From positions 62,001 to 126,000 of the forward strand of contig NZ_JAHLQJ010000013.1 in the NCBI RefSeq assembly GCF_018919145.1: a DNA stretch of 64,000 nt. The letters run 5' to 3'. The notes below the pieces were generated by a model. It had not been told where the DNA came from. It saw nothing but the letters and a program-made list of their open reading frames with translations, and made no database searches. Every line of letters begins with the position of its first letter. Position 1 is the first letter of the stretch. The DNA is from Paenibacillus brevis (GTDB lineage: Bacteria; Bacillota; Bacilli; Paenibacillales; Paenibacillaceae). Positions 49,490 through 58,237 of the stretch are shown one piece after another. Both the position numbers and the translations under genes were made by a program.

Positions 49490-50551
49490 ATGGAGCATTT
49501 ATTGGAAGTAAAGGATCTTGCGATCTCATTCAATACCCGGGAGGGTGAGGTACAAGCAGTTCGAGGCGTCAGCTTCCATGTCAATAAGGGGGAAACTCTG
49601 GCGATTGTGGGGGAGTCGGGTTCGGGTAAGAGTGTGAGTTCTCAGGCTGTAATGCAGCTCCTTCCGAAGCCGCAGGCTATCTATAAACGGGGAGAAATCT
49701 GGTTTAATGGTCAGGAATTGACCAGTAAGACGGAGAAGCAGATGCAGAAGATTCGTGGCAAGGAAATTGGCATGATCTTTCAGGACCCGATGACCTCGCT
49801 GAATCCTACCATTAAAGTGGGCAAGCAAATTACCGAGGTGCTGCACCTGCATGAAGGGATGAATAAGAAGCAAGCCTATGACCGGGCGGTTGAGTTATTG
49901 GGATTGGTTGGAATTCCAGCTCCGGAGCGCCGCTTCCATCAGTATCCTCATGAATTTAGCGGCGGAATGCGGCAGCGTGTTGTCATTGCCATTGCACTGG
50001 CTGCAAATCCGAAGCTTCTGATTGCCGATGAGCCGACAACCGCGCTCGACGTGACCATACAAGCGCAGATTCTCGACTTGATGAAGGAGCTTCAACAGAA
50101 GATTGGTACGGCTATTATTTTTATTACCCATGACCTGGGCGTAGTAGCGAAGATGGCTAACCGTGTGGCGGTGATGTATGCGGGACAAATTGTCGAATCG
50201 GGAACTGCGGAGGAGATTTTCTATGATCCGCGTCACCCGTATACCTGGGGCTTGCTAGCCTCGATGCCGAGTCTCAGCCAGCAAGGAGGGACGAAGCTCG
50301 CGGCTATCCCGGGGACTCCTCCTGACCTCATTCATCCGCCGCAGGGAGATGCCTTTGCGCTGCGTAGCTCTTATTCAATGAAAGTTGATTTTGAGCAAGA
50401 ACCGCCTTTATATCGGGTTTCCGATACACATACCGTCAGATCCTGGCTGTTGCATCCCTATGCCCCGGCTGTGACGCCGCCCGAGGTGGTGCTGAGCAAG
50501 CGGCGCAAGCTTGCCGGTGTATATGAGCAGCCTGTATTGGTGCAAGGGTAG
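49490..50551 (+). CDS. Opp/Dpp-type ABC transporter ATPase under Fur control
   Basis: A 353-residue ATPase of the DppD/OppD family that drives uptake of peptides, nickel or chelates. Walker A is GESGSGKS (about 40), signature [10 protein letters not shown] (about 155), Walker [12 protein letters not shown] (about 175), and ITHDLGVV has the switch histidine. The C-terminal tail normally carries cysteines for a 4Fe-4S cluster (GCPFAPRCP); here the matching stretch reads [10 protein letters not shown] and later HTVRSWLL, with no cysteine. Together with the Fur box this suggests an iron-sparing paralogue. No permease genes are adjacent, so it may serve a transporter encoded elsewhere. Confidence 0.88.
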   Translation: MEHLLEVKDLAISFNTREGEVQAVRGVSFHVNKGETLAIVGESGSGKSVSSQAVMQLLPKPQAIYKRGEIWFNGQELTSKTEKQMQKIRGKEIGMIFQDPMTSLNPTIKVGKQITEVLHLHEGMNKKQAYDRAVELLGLVGIPAPERRFHQYPHEFSGGMRQRVVIAIALAANPKLLIADEPTTALDVTIQAQILDLMKELQQKIGTAIIFITHDLGVVAKMANRVAVMYAGQIVESGTAEEIFYDPRHPYTWGLLASMPSLSQQGGTKLAAIPGTPPDLIHPPQGDAFALRSSYSMKVDFEQEPPLYRVSDTHTVRSWLLHPYAPAVTPPEVVLSKRRKLAGVYEQPVLVQG

Positions 50552-50624
50552 TAGTAGATAGGAGGCTGGAGAGTCGAGTGAAATTTGTACAAGCTTGCCT
50601 CCATCCGGAGGTGATCTCACGCAT

Positions 50625-51290
50625 ATGACGATGAAGCAAGTAACGGATTATGAACTGGAGGGCTGGATTCGCTCGTACAAGCTGACGGCGGAAAATGGTC
50701 GGGGATGCGGCCATAGAATGACCTGGCAGCAGCGTGTTCAGTACGCGGTCGGTCATGCCGTCAATGACTATTTTACTTTGCCTCCGGCAGTTCGTCTCCA
50801 GACGCCGATTCAGGTTCTACTGAATCGGCGCTGGCCTCGCGAGCTAAGTGGCTTTTCTGATCTTGCGCATTACTGGGAAGTGTATAACCGGATCGTAGAG
50901 AATTTAACGCTCGTTACAGGAATGATGGTCTATGATTATCCGGTGGCCCTATATGAGAATTGGACAACTGAAGCAACTAAACTTGATATACGATTATCTC
51001 TCATTGTTCAGGCGGTGTGGCAGGAACGCGGCAATCCGTTGCAAATGAAGGTACAGAAATTTCTCGTTGAGGATGATGAGGAAATGACGGATGCTTTTGT
51101 TCACATGGTTAATGTGTTCTGGCATAATGCCTTCGGCCGGCCCCCCGGAGAGATCGAGGTCTATGCTTTACTGGAGGGGCGCCGCTATTCCTTCGCTGGA
51201 GAATCGCTTAGCCTGTCTAAATCGACGGATTATATGAGTCTGCTGGTGGATACTTGGGAGAGAGAAGCGCGGGAAGAATATATCGTTTGA
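50625..51290 (+). CDS. Hypothetical protein of the Fur-controlled operon, 221 aa
   Basis: ATG 50625 lies close behind GGAGGTGATC. The protein is mixed alpha/beta, with YELEGWIRSYKLTAENGRGC and a long middle helix with NRIVENLTLVTGMMVYDYPV. No membrane spans or known motifs. It follows the ABC ATPase by about 70 bp and has no promoter visible of its own, so it may be co-regulated by iron. Confidence 0.68.
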   Translation: MTMKQVTDYELEGWIRSYKLTAENGRGCGHRMTWQQRVQYAVGHAVNDYFTLPPAVRLQTPIQVLLNRRWPRELSGFSDLAHYWEVYNRIVENLTLVTGMMVYDYPVALYENWTTEATKLDIRLSLIVQAVWQERGNPLQMKVQKFLVEDDEEMTDAFVHMVNVFWHNAFGRPPGEIEVYALLEGRRYSFAGESLSLSKSTDYMSLLVDTWEREAREEYIV

Positions 51291-51341
51291 ATAGTTGATT
51301 AATTGGATATCTCCGGGAGAGTAGTTATAGTCCATTTATAC

Positions 51342-51383
51342 AAGAAAGAGCGATTCAGGATATCCCTGATATCGCTCTTTCTT
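51342..51383 (+). terminator. Terminator-like hairpin
   Basis: AAGAAAGAGCGAT pairs with ATCGCTCTTTCTT around a 16-base loop, ending in T's. It isolates the Fur operon from the CRISPR locus. Confidence 0.8.
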
Positions 51384-51408
51384 AATCTACGTGCACCAAA
51401 TAATTATT

Positions 51409-51437
51409 ATTTCAATCCACACACCGTTAGGTGTGAC
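51409..51437 (-). CRISPR. Orphan degenerate type I-C repeat upstream of cas3
   Basis: On the minus strand the sequence starts GTCACACC, has a CACACC/GGTGTG stem with a TAAC loop, and ends in GTGTGGATTGAAAT, a clear I-C repeat (29 bases, 3 shorter than the arrays). The stem bases differ from arrays 1 and 2 but pair with each other, so structure was kept. No second copy is next to it. Confidence 0.8.
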
Positions 51438-51512
51438 TAGTACTTAAATATAACCAGAAAATTATAATAAACACAAACAAAAATATATCTAGGACTTAGT
51501 AATCATAATATA

Positions 51513-51552
51513 TTCAATAAATATTTATTAATGCTTCAATAAATATTTGTTA
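51513..51552. promoter_or_regulatory. Direct repeats upstream of the cas promoter
   Basis: TTCAATAAATATTTATTA (51513-51530) and TTCAATAAATATTTGTTA (51535-51552) are 22 bp apart, two helical turns, just before the -35. AATAAATATTTATT is palindromic. A regulator binding site is likely; which regulator is unknown. Confidence 0.55.
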
Positions 51553-51557
51553 GTTCA

Positions 51558-51586
51558 TTGACAATCAGTAATATAAGGACTATCCT
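51558..51586 (+). promoter_or_regulatory. Putative cas operon promoter
   Basis: TTGACA (51558-51563) and TATCCT (51581-51586) with a 17-bp spacer. Start near 51593 would leave about 220 bases of untranslated leader before cas3, AT-rich with no gene seen. Confidence 0.5.
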
Positions 51587-51814
51587 GTAATCAATCATAT
51601 TATCCTTATTATGGTTGGCAATAAAATACTTCATTGTTTACTACTCACTTTGCATTAAAGATTCATAACTCCTAGTATCCGCACACATCTTTTTCTCCTA
51701 ACCGCGCACCTATCTTTACATAACTCTCTGTAATTTCACCTTTGTTTCCACTGCAATCTTGAGAACAGCTTAATAAGTCTAGCTTTTTTAATTTCTTATG
51801 AGAGGGGACAAGTT

Positions 51815-54091
51815 ATGTTGTTTTACGCACATTCGACGAATCGGAAGGACAAATCAGATTGGCAACTGTTACTAACCCACCTAAAACAGGTCGCCGAGGA
51901 GGCTGGGGAATTTGCTAAGAAGTTTAAAGCTTGGGAATGGGGCTGGGTGGCAGGACTACTTCATGATTTAGGGAAGTATTCCCTCCAATTTCAAAAACGG
52001 TTGGATGGCTCGTCAATTCCAGTAGAGCATGCTCTGGCAGGCGCCTTGGAATTATTAAAGAGGAATACAGATGATAAGACAGGGCCACAGGCACGGTTGC
52101 TAGCATATATTATTGCTGGACACCATGCCGGCTTGGCAGACTATCAATCTGATAAAGATTCTGCTCTGGTTCACAGGCTGGAGCGTGAACCAGCCCCTTA
52201 TGATGCCGCGTTCGCAGAGATAACGATTCCTGACGTACCTATGAAATTTCCATTAGTATCAGGATTACATACGGGTCTTCAAATTTCTTTATTCGTCCGA
52301 ATGATTTTTTCCTGTCTGGTTGATGCAGACTCTCTAAACACTGAAGGTTTCTGCGATCCAGTGAGAAGCAAGCTTCGAGGCAAGCTTTTTGAACATGATC
52401 TATTCTGGGCGAAATTTCAACATCACCGAGAACTCAAATTTGCAAACGTTGATAGAACTACAGAAATTAATCTTCTTCGAGAAGAGCTTTATCAGGAATG
52501 TTTAAGCCAGGCCACGGAAATAAGAGGAATATTCAAACTAAGTCTGCCGACGGGAGCAGGTAAGACTTTAATCTCCTTTGGTTTTGGACTAGAGCATGCT
52601 AAGCGGGCTAAGTTTGAAAGGCTAATCTACGTAATACCATTCGTTTCCATAATAGAACAAAATTCTGGTGAGTTTAGAGATATCCTAGGCAGCGAATATG
52701 TACTAGAGCATCACTCTAACTACCAACATGAGAAGGCACGCGAGAAGCTAACGGAGAAGGACATTGATGCTTTAAAGCTGGCTGAAGAGAATTGGGATAT
52801 GCCGGTGGTGGTGACCACCAATGTGCAGTTCTTTGAGTCACTGTTCTCCTCCAAACGCTCCCGCGCACGGAAATTGCATAATATTGCGAATAGCATGATT
52901 ATTTTGGACGAAGCTCAATTAATGATGGGGGGATTTTTTAAACCATGTCTTTATGTACTGGATGAACTAGTACGAAATTATGGATGCTCGGTTATGATAT
53001 GTACTGCCACTCAGCCTCCGATCTCTTCCATCCTAGATAAGACTGCAATTAAAGAAATTGTTGCAGACCCGACGAAACGGTACAAACAATTTGAGCGAGT
53101 GAACCTGAATTTTATCGGAAAATGTTCATGGAAGGACATTGCGACACGGATCGTGGAGGGAGAGCCTCAGAGCCTATGCATAGTAAACACCCGAGGGAAT
53201 GCTTTGAATTTATATTCCAGCCTAAAAAAGAGCTACAAACCAGACGAGCTTTACCATTTAAGCGCTCGTATGACACCGAAGCATCGCAGCTACATTTTGT
53301 CTATTGTAAGACAAAGGCTCCTTGACCATCTGCCATGCATTCTGATCAGCACACAGTTAATTGAGGCAGGTGTAGATGTTGATTTCCCTGTTGTATTTAG
53401 AGAAATTGCTGGTCTTGACTCAATAGCGCAGGCTGCAGGGCGTTGTAATCGTAACGGTTTGCGAGAGAAGGGAGGATTAAAAGTCCATGGAGATGTCTTC
53501 GTGTTTGAACCGGAGCAGGAATATAGAAAGAATGATTGGCTCTACAACGATATATCGGCTGCCAAAGCTCAACTTCTTCGTTGTAAGGTCCACAATCTGA
53601 ATCCGTTATCTCAGGAGGTTATAGATGCTTATTATCAGCATCTCTATTTCTATAAGAGTCAGGGAGATACTGCTGATTCAGAGGCTCATGATAAAGAAGG
53701 GATACTGTCCTTGCTAAATAAGGAATGGAGAGGCTTTAGTTTCCCCTTTGCTGAGGTAAGCCAGAAGTTCAAGCTTATTGACGATAAAATGCGACCTATT
53801 GTGATTCCTTATATCGTTGAAGATGATTTGGAAAGTCAGAAGCAATGGAATGAACTGCTTAATAAGCTTCAAAATTCTCCTTTAGTTGGGAGAGAATTAT
53901 ATCGTAAGCTTCAGCCGTACACCGTTCAAGTTTATCCGCATGAATTCAATGCATTATTGGATGGAGGTGAGCTGGATGAGGTCCGAACCGATATCTTTAT
54001 ACTTAGGAGGCCAATACAATGGTACGACAAAAGTTCAGGGTTAGTTCCTTACTCAAGGGATATTGCACTTCAGGAAATTCTGAACATTTGA
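51815..54091 (+). CDS. cas3: CRISPR nuclease-helicase Cas3, type I-C
   Basis: A 758-residue effector that degrades DNA bound by Cascade. The N-terminal HD nuclease has LLHDLGK near 48 and IIAGHHAG near 105. The helicase has SLPTGAGKT (about 243), DEAQ box ILDEAQLMM (about 365), SAT-type ICTATQPP, and motif VI QAAGRCNRNG near 545. DEAQ in place of DEAH is not unusual for Cas3. GAGAGGGG precedes ATG 51815. First gene of the cas operon. Confidence 0.97.
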   Translation: MLFYAHSTNRKDKSDWQLLLTHLKQVAEEAGEFAKKFKAWEWGWVAGLLHDLGKYSLQFQKRLDGSSIPVEHALAGALELLKRNTDDKTGPQARLLAYIIAGHHAGLADYQSDKDSALVHRLEREPAPYDAAFAEITIPDVPMKFPLVSGLHTGLQISLFVRMIFSCLVDADSLNTEGFCDPVRSKLRGKLFEHDLFWAKFQHHRELKFANVDRTTEINLLREELYQECLSQATEIRGIFKLSLPTGAGKTLISFGFGLEHAKRAKFERLIYVIPFVSIIEQNSGEFRDILGSEYVLEHHSNYQHEKAREKLTEKDIDALKLAEENWDMPVVVTTNVQFFESLFSSKRSRARKLHNIANSMIILDEAQLMMGGFFKPCLYVLDELVRNYGCSVMICTATQPPISSILDKTAIKEIVADPTKRYKQFERVNLNFIGKCSWKDIATRIVEGEPQSLCIVNTRGNALNLYSSLKKSYKPDELYHLSARMTPKHRSYILSIVRQRLLDHLPCILISTQLIEAGVDVDFPVVFREIAGLDSIAQAAGRCNRNGLREKGGLKVHGDVFVFEPEQEYRKNDWLYNDISAAKAQLLRCKVHNLNPLSQEVIDAYYQHLYFYKSQGDTADSEAHDKEGILSLLNKEWRGFSFPFAEVSQKFKLIDDKMRPIVIPYIVEDDLESQKQWNELLNKLQNSPLVGRELYRKLQPYTVQVYPHEFNALLDGGELDEVRTDIFILRRPIQWYDKSSGLVPYSRDIALQEILNI

Positions 54092-54110
54092 CTGAAGGAG
54101 GGGAAATCAT

Positions 54111-54782
54111 TTGGGATATGGCGTGAAAATTTTCGTTTGGGGAGACTTGGCTTGTTTTACAAGGCCTGAAATGAAGGCGGAGCGAGTCAGTTATGATGTC
54201 ATTACCCCCTCGGCAGCAAGAGGGATTCTGGAATCTATACATTGGAAGCCGGCTATACGATGGGTTGTGAATCGAATTCATGTAATAAATGAAATCAAGT
54301 TCTCCTCCCTGAAACGAAATGAAATTCGTACCAAAATTTCTGCTGGGGCAGTGAAGTCAGCAATGAATGGGAAGGATGCCGTGCTGAGGCAAAATACCTC
54401 AGAAGAGCGGGAGCAGCGTATGACAGTGATGTTGTCACAGCCTGCTTACATTATTGAAGCACATTTTGAGCTGACCGCACACAAAGGTGATAGTGATACC
54501 GTAGAGAAGCATTACAATATTTTTCTCCGCCGAGCCAGAAATGGACAATGCTTTCAGCAACCATATTTCGGGTGCAAGGAGTTCCCGGCGAATTTCCGGC
54601 TAATTGAAGGCGATTTTTATCCGGATAAATCATTTTATAAAGACAAGCCTCTAATTGACCTGCAATGGATGCTATGGGACTTAGATTATACCAATGGGAT
54701 GACACCGAAGTTCTTCCGGGCGGTGATGGAGAATGGCGTGATTGAGGTGCCGGATATGCTGGGGGAGGGAGGGGCTGTATGA
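54111..54782 (+). CDS. cas5c: Cas5c (Cas5d), crRNA-processing subunit
   Basis: A 223-residue RAMP protein that in type I-C replaces Cas6 and cuts the repeat at the base of its hairpin, remaining at the crRNA 5' end. The start is GYGVKIFVWGDLACFTRPEM, then a Tyr in VSYDVITPSAARGILESIHW, the region of the catalytic tyrosine in the family. TTG 54111 with AAGGAGG upstream; GTG 54123 is an alternative. Its end overlaps cas8c by 4 bp. Confidence 0.92.
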   Translation: MGYGVKIFVWGDLACFTRPEMKAERVSYDVITPSAARGILESIHWKPAIRWVVNRIHVINEIKFSSLKRNEIRTKISAGAVKSAMNGKDAVLRQNTSEEREQRMTVMLSQPAYIIEAHFELTAHKGDSDTVEKHYNIFLRRARNGQCFQQPYFGCKEFPANFRLIEGDFYPDKSFYKDKPLIDLQWMLWDLDYTNGMTPKFFRAVMENGVIEVPDMLGEGGAV

Positions 54783-56701
54783 TTTTGCAGGCATTGGTTA
54801 AACGGTATCATATGCTCGTGGCAGATCCAGATTCCGACATGGCACCACCTCACTATAGTAGAGATAAGGTTTCCTTTATCCTTGTACTGAACACGGCTGG
54901 TGAGATCGTCAGAGTGGAAAGTATTCGGTATGAGGATGCCAAGAAGAAGCTGCGTCCGGCCATTCTGACGGTACCTGAACATACTGCGCGTTCGGGAACA
55001 GGCTCCAAGCCGTACTATCTGTCCGACAAGGCAGAGTATGTATTGGGCTTGGTGAAACAAAAGGATGGAACCTTAATGGTATCGAAGCGTTTCCAGAGCA
55101 GCCGACAATTGCATCTAATGCTGCTGAAAGACAAGAATGGCCCGGAAGCAACCGCGCTTAAAAATTTCTACATGAACTGGAATCCAGAAACTCAGCTTGA
55201 AAATTCCAGTCTAAAAGCAGAGCTTGATATGATTCTCGGGACTACGGATAACAATCTTGCATTTCAACTTGAAGGATATGATCTTATGCATAAATCCGGG
55301 GAATTGCTAGAGCCATGGGAGCAACAAGATCAGTCCCAAGATGAAGAATCTGTAATATTGGGAAGTTGTTTAGTAACTGGAGAGACCTCTGTGCCTATAG
55401 CGCGTGTTCATGATATTAAAATCAAAGGGGTTCAAAACACCAACTCGGCAGGAGCAAGCCTGGTTTCTTTTAACTTTGATGCGACGGAATCCTACGGAAA
55501 GACGCAAAGCTACAATGCTCCGGTTAGTCAGGCTGCTGTAAGTGCATATACTAAGGCACTAAATGATCTGTTGTCCTCTCAGGACAATACTTTGCGGCAC
55601 TTTGGTGAAATGACCGTGACCTATTGGGCAGAACGTCAACCAGATTCCGATGCATGGAGATTGCAAGAGGGAATTTTCAGTCATTGGGTAGAAGGAGAGG
55701 GGTTTCAGTCACAGGATGAGGGCAAAGAGGAAGAAACTAAAACTACCGCTCAAATCCGTGACTTGCTGAAACGTGTTCAAGGCGGAAAAGCGATATCCCA
55801 ATCCCTACCAAATGAATCAAATTTTTATATATTAGGCTTATCGGGCAACAATGCGCGAATTTCGGTTCGCTATTTTTGGCAAGGGAGTTTTGGGGATTTG
55901 CTTGTTAACTTGAATCAGTATCAGGAAGATCTGTATCTGCAAAGAGTGGGCAATCAACCTGAACAAATTCCGGGGATATTCCGCATTATGCTGGAAACCG
56001 TACGTAAAGTGACTGACTTCACGGCTATGAAGAAGAGTGTTTCGTCAAGCATGGAAAGCCAATGGTTTCGGTCAATGGTCGAAGGGAGAGGGTTTCCTTA
56101 TACCGTGTATGCTTCGATTGTAAATCGAATCAGGACAGATGGCATAATTCATCCGTTTGGAGAAAATGGCAGAAGTGCGTGGATAAGAGCTTCTGTCATT
56201 AAAGGCTACTTAACGCGAAATGAACGAATTCGTAAACAGGATAAATATAAGGAGGCGCTTGGTATGTCCGTAAATAAGGATGCTCCCCAAGTATCTTATC
56301 GATTGGGTAGATTGTTTGCGGTGCTTGAGAAAATTCAAAGCGATTCAGCAAATGGTCGGTTGAACGTGACAATTAAGAAAAGCTTCTTTGCATCTGCAGC
56401 GGCAACGCCTGGAACGGTATTTCCTCGTCTACTCAAGCTCTCAAACTCTCATTTGAGTAAACTCAGCCCAAATATTGAGATTTGGTGGAATAAACTCATC
56501 AGAGAAATTATGGGTGAAATTAGGATAGATCAGCATGGTGGTGGCATACCCAAGCGACTCAATTTAGAAGAACAGGGTGTTTTTATGCTCGGATATTTTC
56601 AGCAGATGCAAGATTTGTATACATCTAAATCTAGTGAGGGCACCCCAGTTGTAAATGATAAAAATAACGAAGGAGTGGATATGAATGAGCACAACGATTA
56701 A
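54779..56701 (+). CDS. cas8c: Cas8c (Csd1), Cascade large subunit
   Basis: A 640-residue large subunit that recognises the PAM and holds target DNA. It begins ILQALVKRYHMLVADPDSDM. The body includes TNSAGASLVSFNFDATESYG, conserved in Csd1, and NARISVRYFWQGSFGDLLVN. The C-terminal 145 residues are helical and also encode Cas11c from an internal start (56264). ATG overlaps cas5c stop. The stop overlaps cas7 by 17 bp. Confidence 0.93.
   Translation: MILQALVKRYHMLVADPDSDMAPPHYSRDKVSFILVLNTAGEIVRVESIRYEDAKKKLRPAILTVPEHTARSGTGSKPYYLSDKAEYVLGLVKQKDGTLMVSKRFQSSRQLHLMLLKDKNGPEATALKNFYMNWNPETQLENSSLKAELDMILGTTDNNLAFQLEGYDLMHKSGELLEPWEQQDQSQDEESVILGSCLVTGETSVPIARVHDIKIKGVQNTNSAGASLVSFNFDATESYGKTQSYNAPVSQAAVSAYTKALNDLLSSQDNTLRHFGEMTVTYWAERQPDSDAWRLQEGIFSHWVEGEGFQSQDEGKEEETKTTAQIRDLLKRVQGGKAISQSLPNESNFYILGLSGNNARISVRYFWQGSFGDLLVNLNQYQEDLYLQRVGNQPEQIPGIFRIMLETVRKVTDFTAMKKSVSSSMESQWFRSMVEGRGFPYTVYASIVNRIRTDGIIHPFGENGRSAWIRASVIKGYLTRNERIRKQDKYKEALGMSVNKDAPQVSYRLGRLFAVLEKIQSDSANGRLNVTIKKSFFASAAATPGTVFPRLLKLSNSHLSKLSPNIEIWWNKLIREIMGEIRIDQHGGGIPKRLNLEEQGVFMLGYFQQMQDLYTSKSSEGTPVVNDKNNEGVDMNEHND
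56264..56701 (+). CDS. cas11c: Cas11c small subunit from an internal start in cas8c
   Basis: AAGGAGG (56249-56255) lies 8 bases before ATG 56264, in frame with cas8c. The 145-residue product equals the helical C-terminal part of Cas8c (start SVNKDAPQVSYRLGRLFAVL). In other type I-C systems (for example Desulfovibrio) this hidden gene makes the small subunits that line the target strand. The strong site and frame agree here; expression is inferred. Confidence 0.8.
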   Translation: MSVNKDAPQVSYRLGRLFAVLEKIQSDSANGRLNVTIKKSFFASAAATPGTVFPRLLKLSNSHLSKLSPNIEIWWNKLIREIMGEIRIDQHGGGIPKRLNLEEQGVFMLGYFQQMQDLYTSKSSEGTPVVNDKNNEGVDMNEHND

Positions 56702-57554
56702 TCGACATGAGTTTACCATTTTCTTTGATGTAACGAACGGAAATCCTAACGGCGACCCTGACATGGGCAATATGCCACGTATTGATGCAGAAACGGGGCA
56801 TGGTCTGGTTACAGATGTGTGCCTGAAGAGAAAAATTCGCAATTATGTAGATATTGTAAAAAATGACACCGAAGGTTATCAAATTTACGTGGGTGAGAGT
56901 GCAGCTCTAAATGAGCAACATCGCAAGGCATATCGTGCACTGCGTGATGGAGATATAGAACAGGCCAAAGAATTAAAGCCTAAGGATAAGAGTGAAGCCG
57001 CGCTACTGACTAAATGGATGTGCCACAATTTCTTTGATGTACGTACATTTGGTGCAGTGATGACAACCAAGGTGAACTGTGGACAAGTTCGTGGGCCTGT
57101 ACAGTTCACATTTGCTCGGAGTGTAGACCCAATACTCTCTCAGGAAACGACCATTACGCGGCAGGCTGTTACACAAGAAGGAGCAGAGAAAGAACGGGAG
57201 ATGGGCAGAAAGCATATTATTCCTTACGCACTTTATCGGATGGATGGATATATATCTGGCCATCTAGCGGGACAAACCTCTTTCACTACGGAAGATTTGG
57301 AGCTACTCTGGGAGGCTATCATTAATATGTTTGAGCATGATCGTTCGGCATCAAGAGGACAGATGTCATTACGAAAGCTAATTATATTTCAGCATGATTC
57401 ACTTCTCGGAAAGACGCCGGCCCATCGGTTATTTGAACGTGTAGGGGTTGAAACTTCAGGTGATCATAATCCGGCCAGAAGCATCGGAGATTATCATATT
57501 ACGGTAGATTATAATGATGTGCCTGAAGGCGTAACAATTATCGAGAAATGGTGA
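56685..57554 (+). CDS. cas7: Cas7c (Csd2), Cascade backbone
   Basis: A 289-residue RAMP protein that forms the crRNA-binding backbone. Motifs include the start NRHEFTIFFDVTNGNPNGDP, DVRTFGAVMTTKVNCGQVRG and RGPVQFTFARSVDPILSQET, all typical of Csd2. Start overlaps the end of cas8c; AAGGAGTGG precedes the ATG. Normal length. Confidence 0.95.
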   Translation: MSTTINRHEFTIFFDVTNGNPNGDPDMGNMPRIDAETGHGLVTDVCLKRKIRNYVDIVKNDTEGYQIYVGESAALNEQHRKAYRALRDGDIEQAKELKPKDKSEAALLTKWMCHNFFDVRTFGAVMTTKVNCGQVRGPVQFTFARSVDPILSQETTITRQAVTQEGAEKEREMGRKHIIPYALYRMDGYISGHLAGQTSFTTEDLELLWEAIINMFEHDRSASRGQMSLRKLIIFQHDSLLGKTPAHRLFERVGVETSGDHNPARSIGDYHITVDYNDVPEGVTIIEKW

Positions 57555-58237
57555 GCGGCAAATCGTATGAAGAGGATAACCTGCTGCTGCTGTCGGGACT
57601 TCAGCACTTTGCCTTTTGTAAACGCCAGTGGGCATTAATTCATCTCGAACAGCAATGGTCGGACAATGTCAGAACGTATGAAGGAGACTTGTTACATCGT
57701 AAGGTGGACAATCCCTCGATCAGGGAAACGCGCGGCAAAGTAATTATTTCGCGTGCAATGCCTTTAATATCAAGCAGTCTTGGTATAACTGGGACAGCAG
57801 ATGTTGTAGAATTTCACTCTGCTGAGCAAGAGGATTTACCTGAATATGTGACTAGACTAACCGGGCGGAAAGGGCTTTGGAAGCCCTTTCCGGTTGAGTA
57901 CAAGCGAGGAAAGCCAAAAGGCGGGGACTGTGATGAAGTCCAGTTATGTGCTCAGGCCATGTGTCTGGAGGAAATGCTGAATGTAAAAATCGAGATGGGC
58001 AGTTTATTTTACGGGCAACAAGAACGACGTTATATGGTTGCATTTACAAGCCAACTTAGGGAGAGTGTAGAAAGTTATTTACTGGAGATGAGAAAGCTCC
58101 TTAATAGCGGCACTACTCCGGGCGGAACGTATTCTAAGGCTTGCAAATCCTGTTCGCTAATCGATCTGTGCTTGCCGAAACTAAGCACATGTTCGGTAGA
58201 ACAGTACTTGGAAAGTTATTTGGGAGAAGAATTATGA
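57548..58237 (+). CDS. cas4: Cas4 nuclease
   Basis: A 229-residue RecB-like nuclease with a 4Fe-4S cluster that trims and orients new spacers. Visible are the N-terminal cysteine in HFAFCKRQW, a GITGTADVVE acidic motif, the PVEYKRGKP catalytic Glu-Lys motif, and the C-terminal cysteine cluster CKSC...LC. It overlaps cas7 and cas1. Confidence 0.95.
   Translation: MVSGKSYEEDNLLLLSGLQHFAFCKRQWALIHLEQQWSDNVRTYEGDLLHRKVDNPSIRETRGKVIISRAMPLISSSLGITGTADVVEFHSAEQEDLPEYVTRLTGRKGLWKPFPVEYKRGKPKGGDCDEVQLCAQAMCLEEMLNVKIEMGSLFYGQQERRYMVAFTSQLRESVESYLLEMRKLLNSGTTPGGTYSKACKSCSLIDLCLPKLSTCSVEQYLESYLGEEL

Noticed and set aside
58141..58233. N-terminal extension of cas1
   Set aside because: It overlaps the end of cas4 with no ribosome site, and Cas1 homology begins at 58234.
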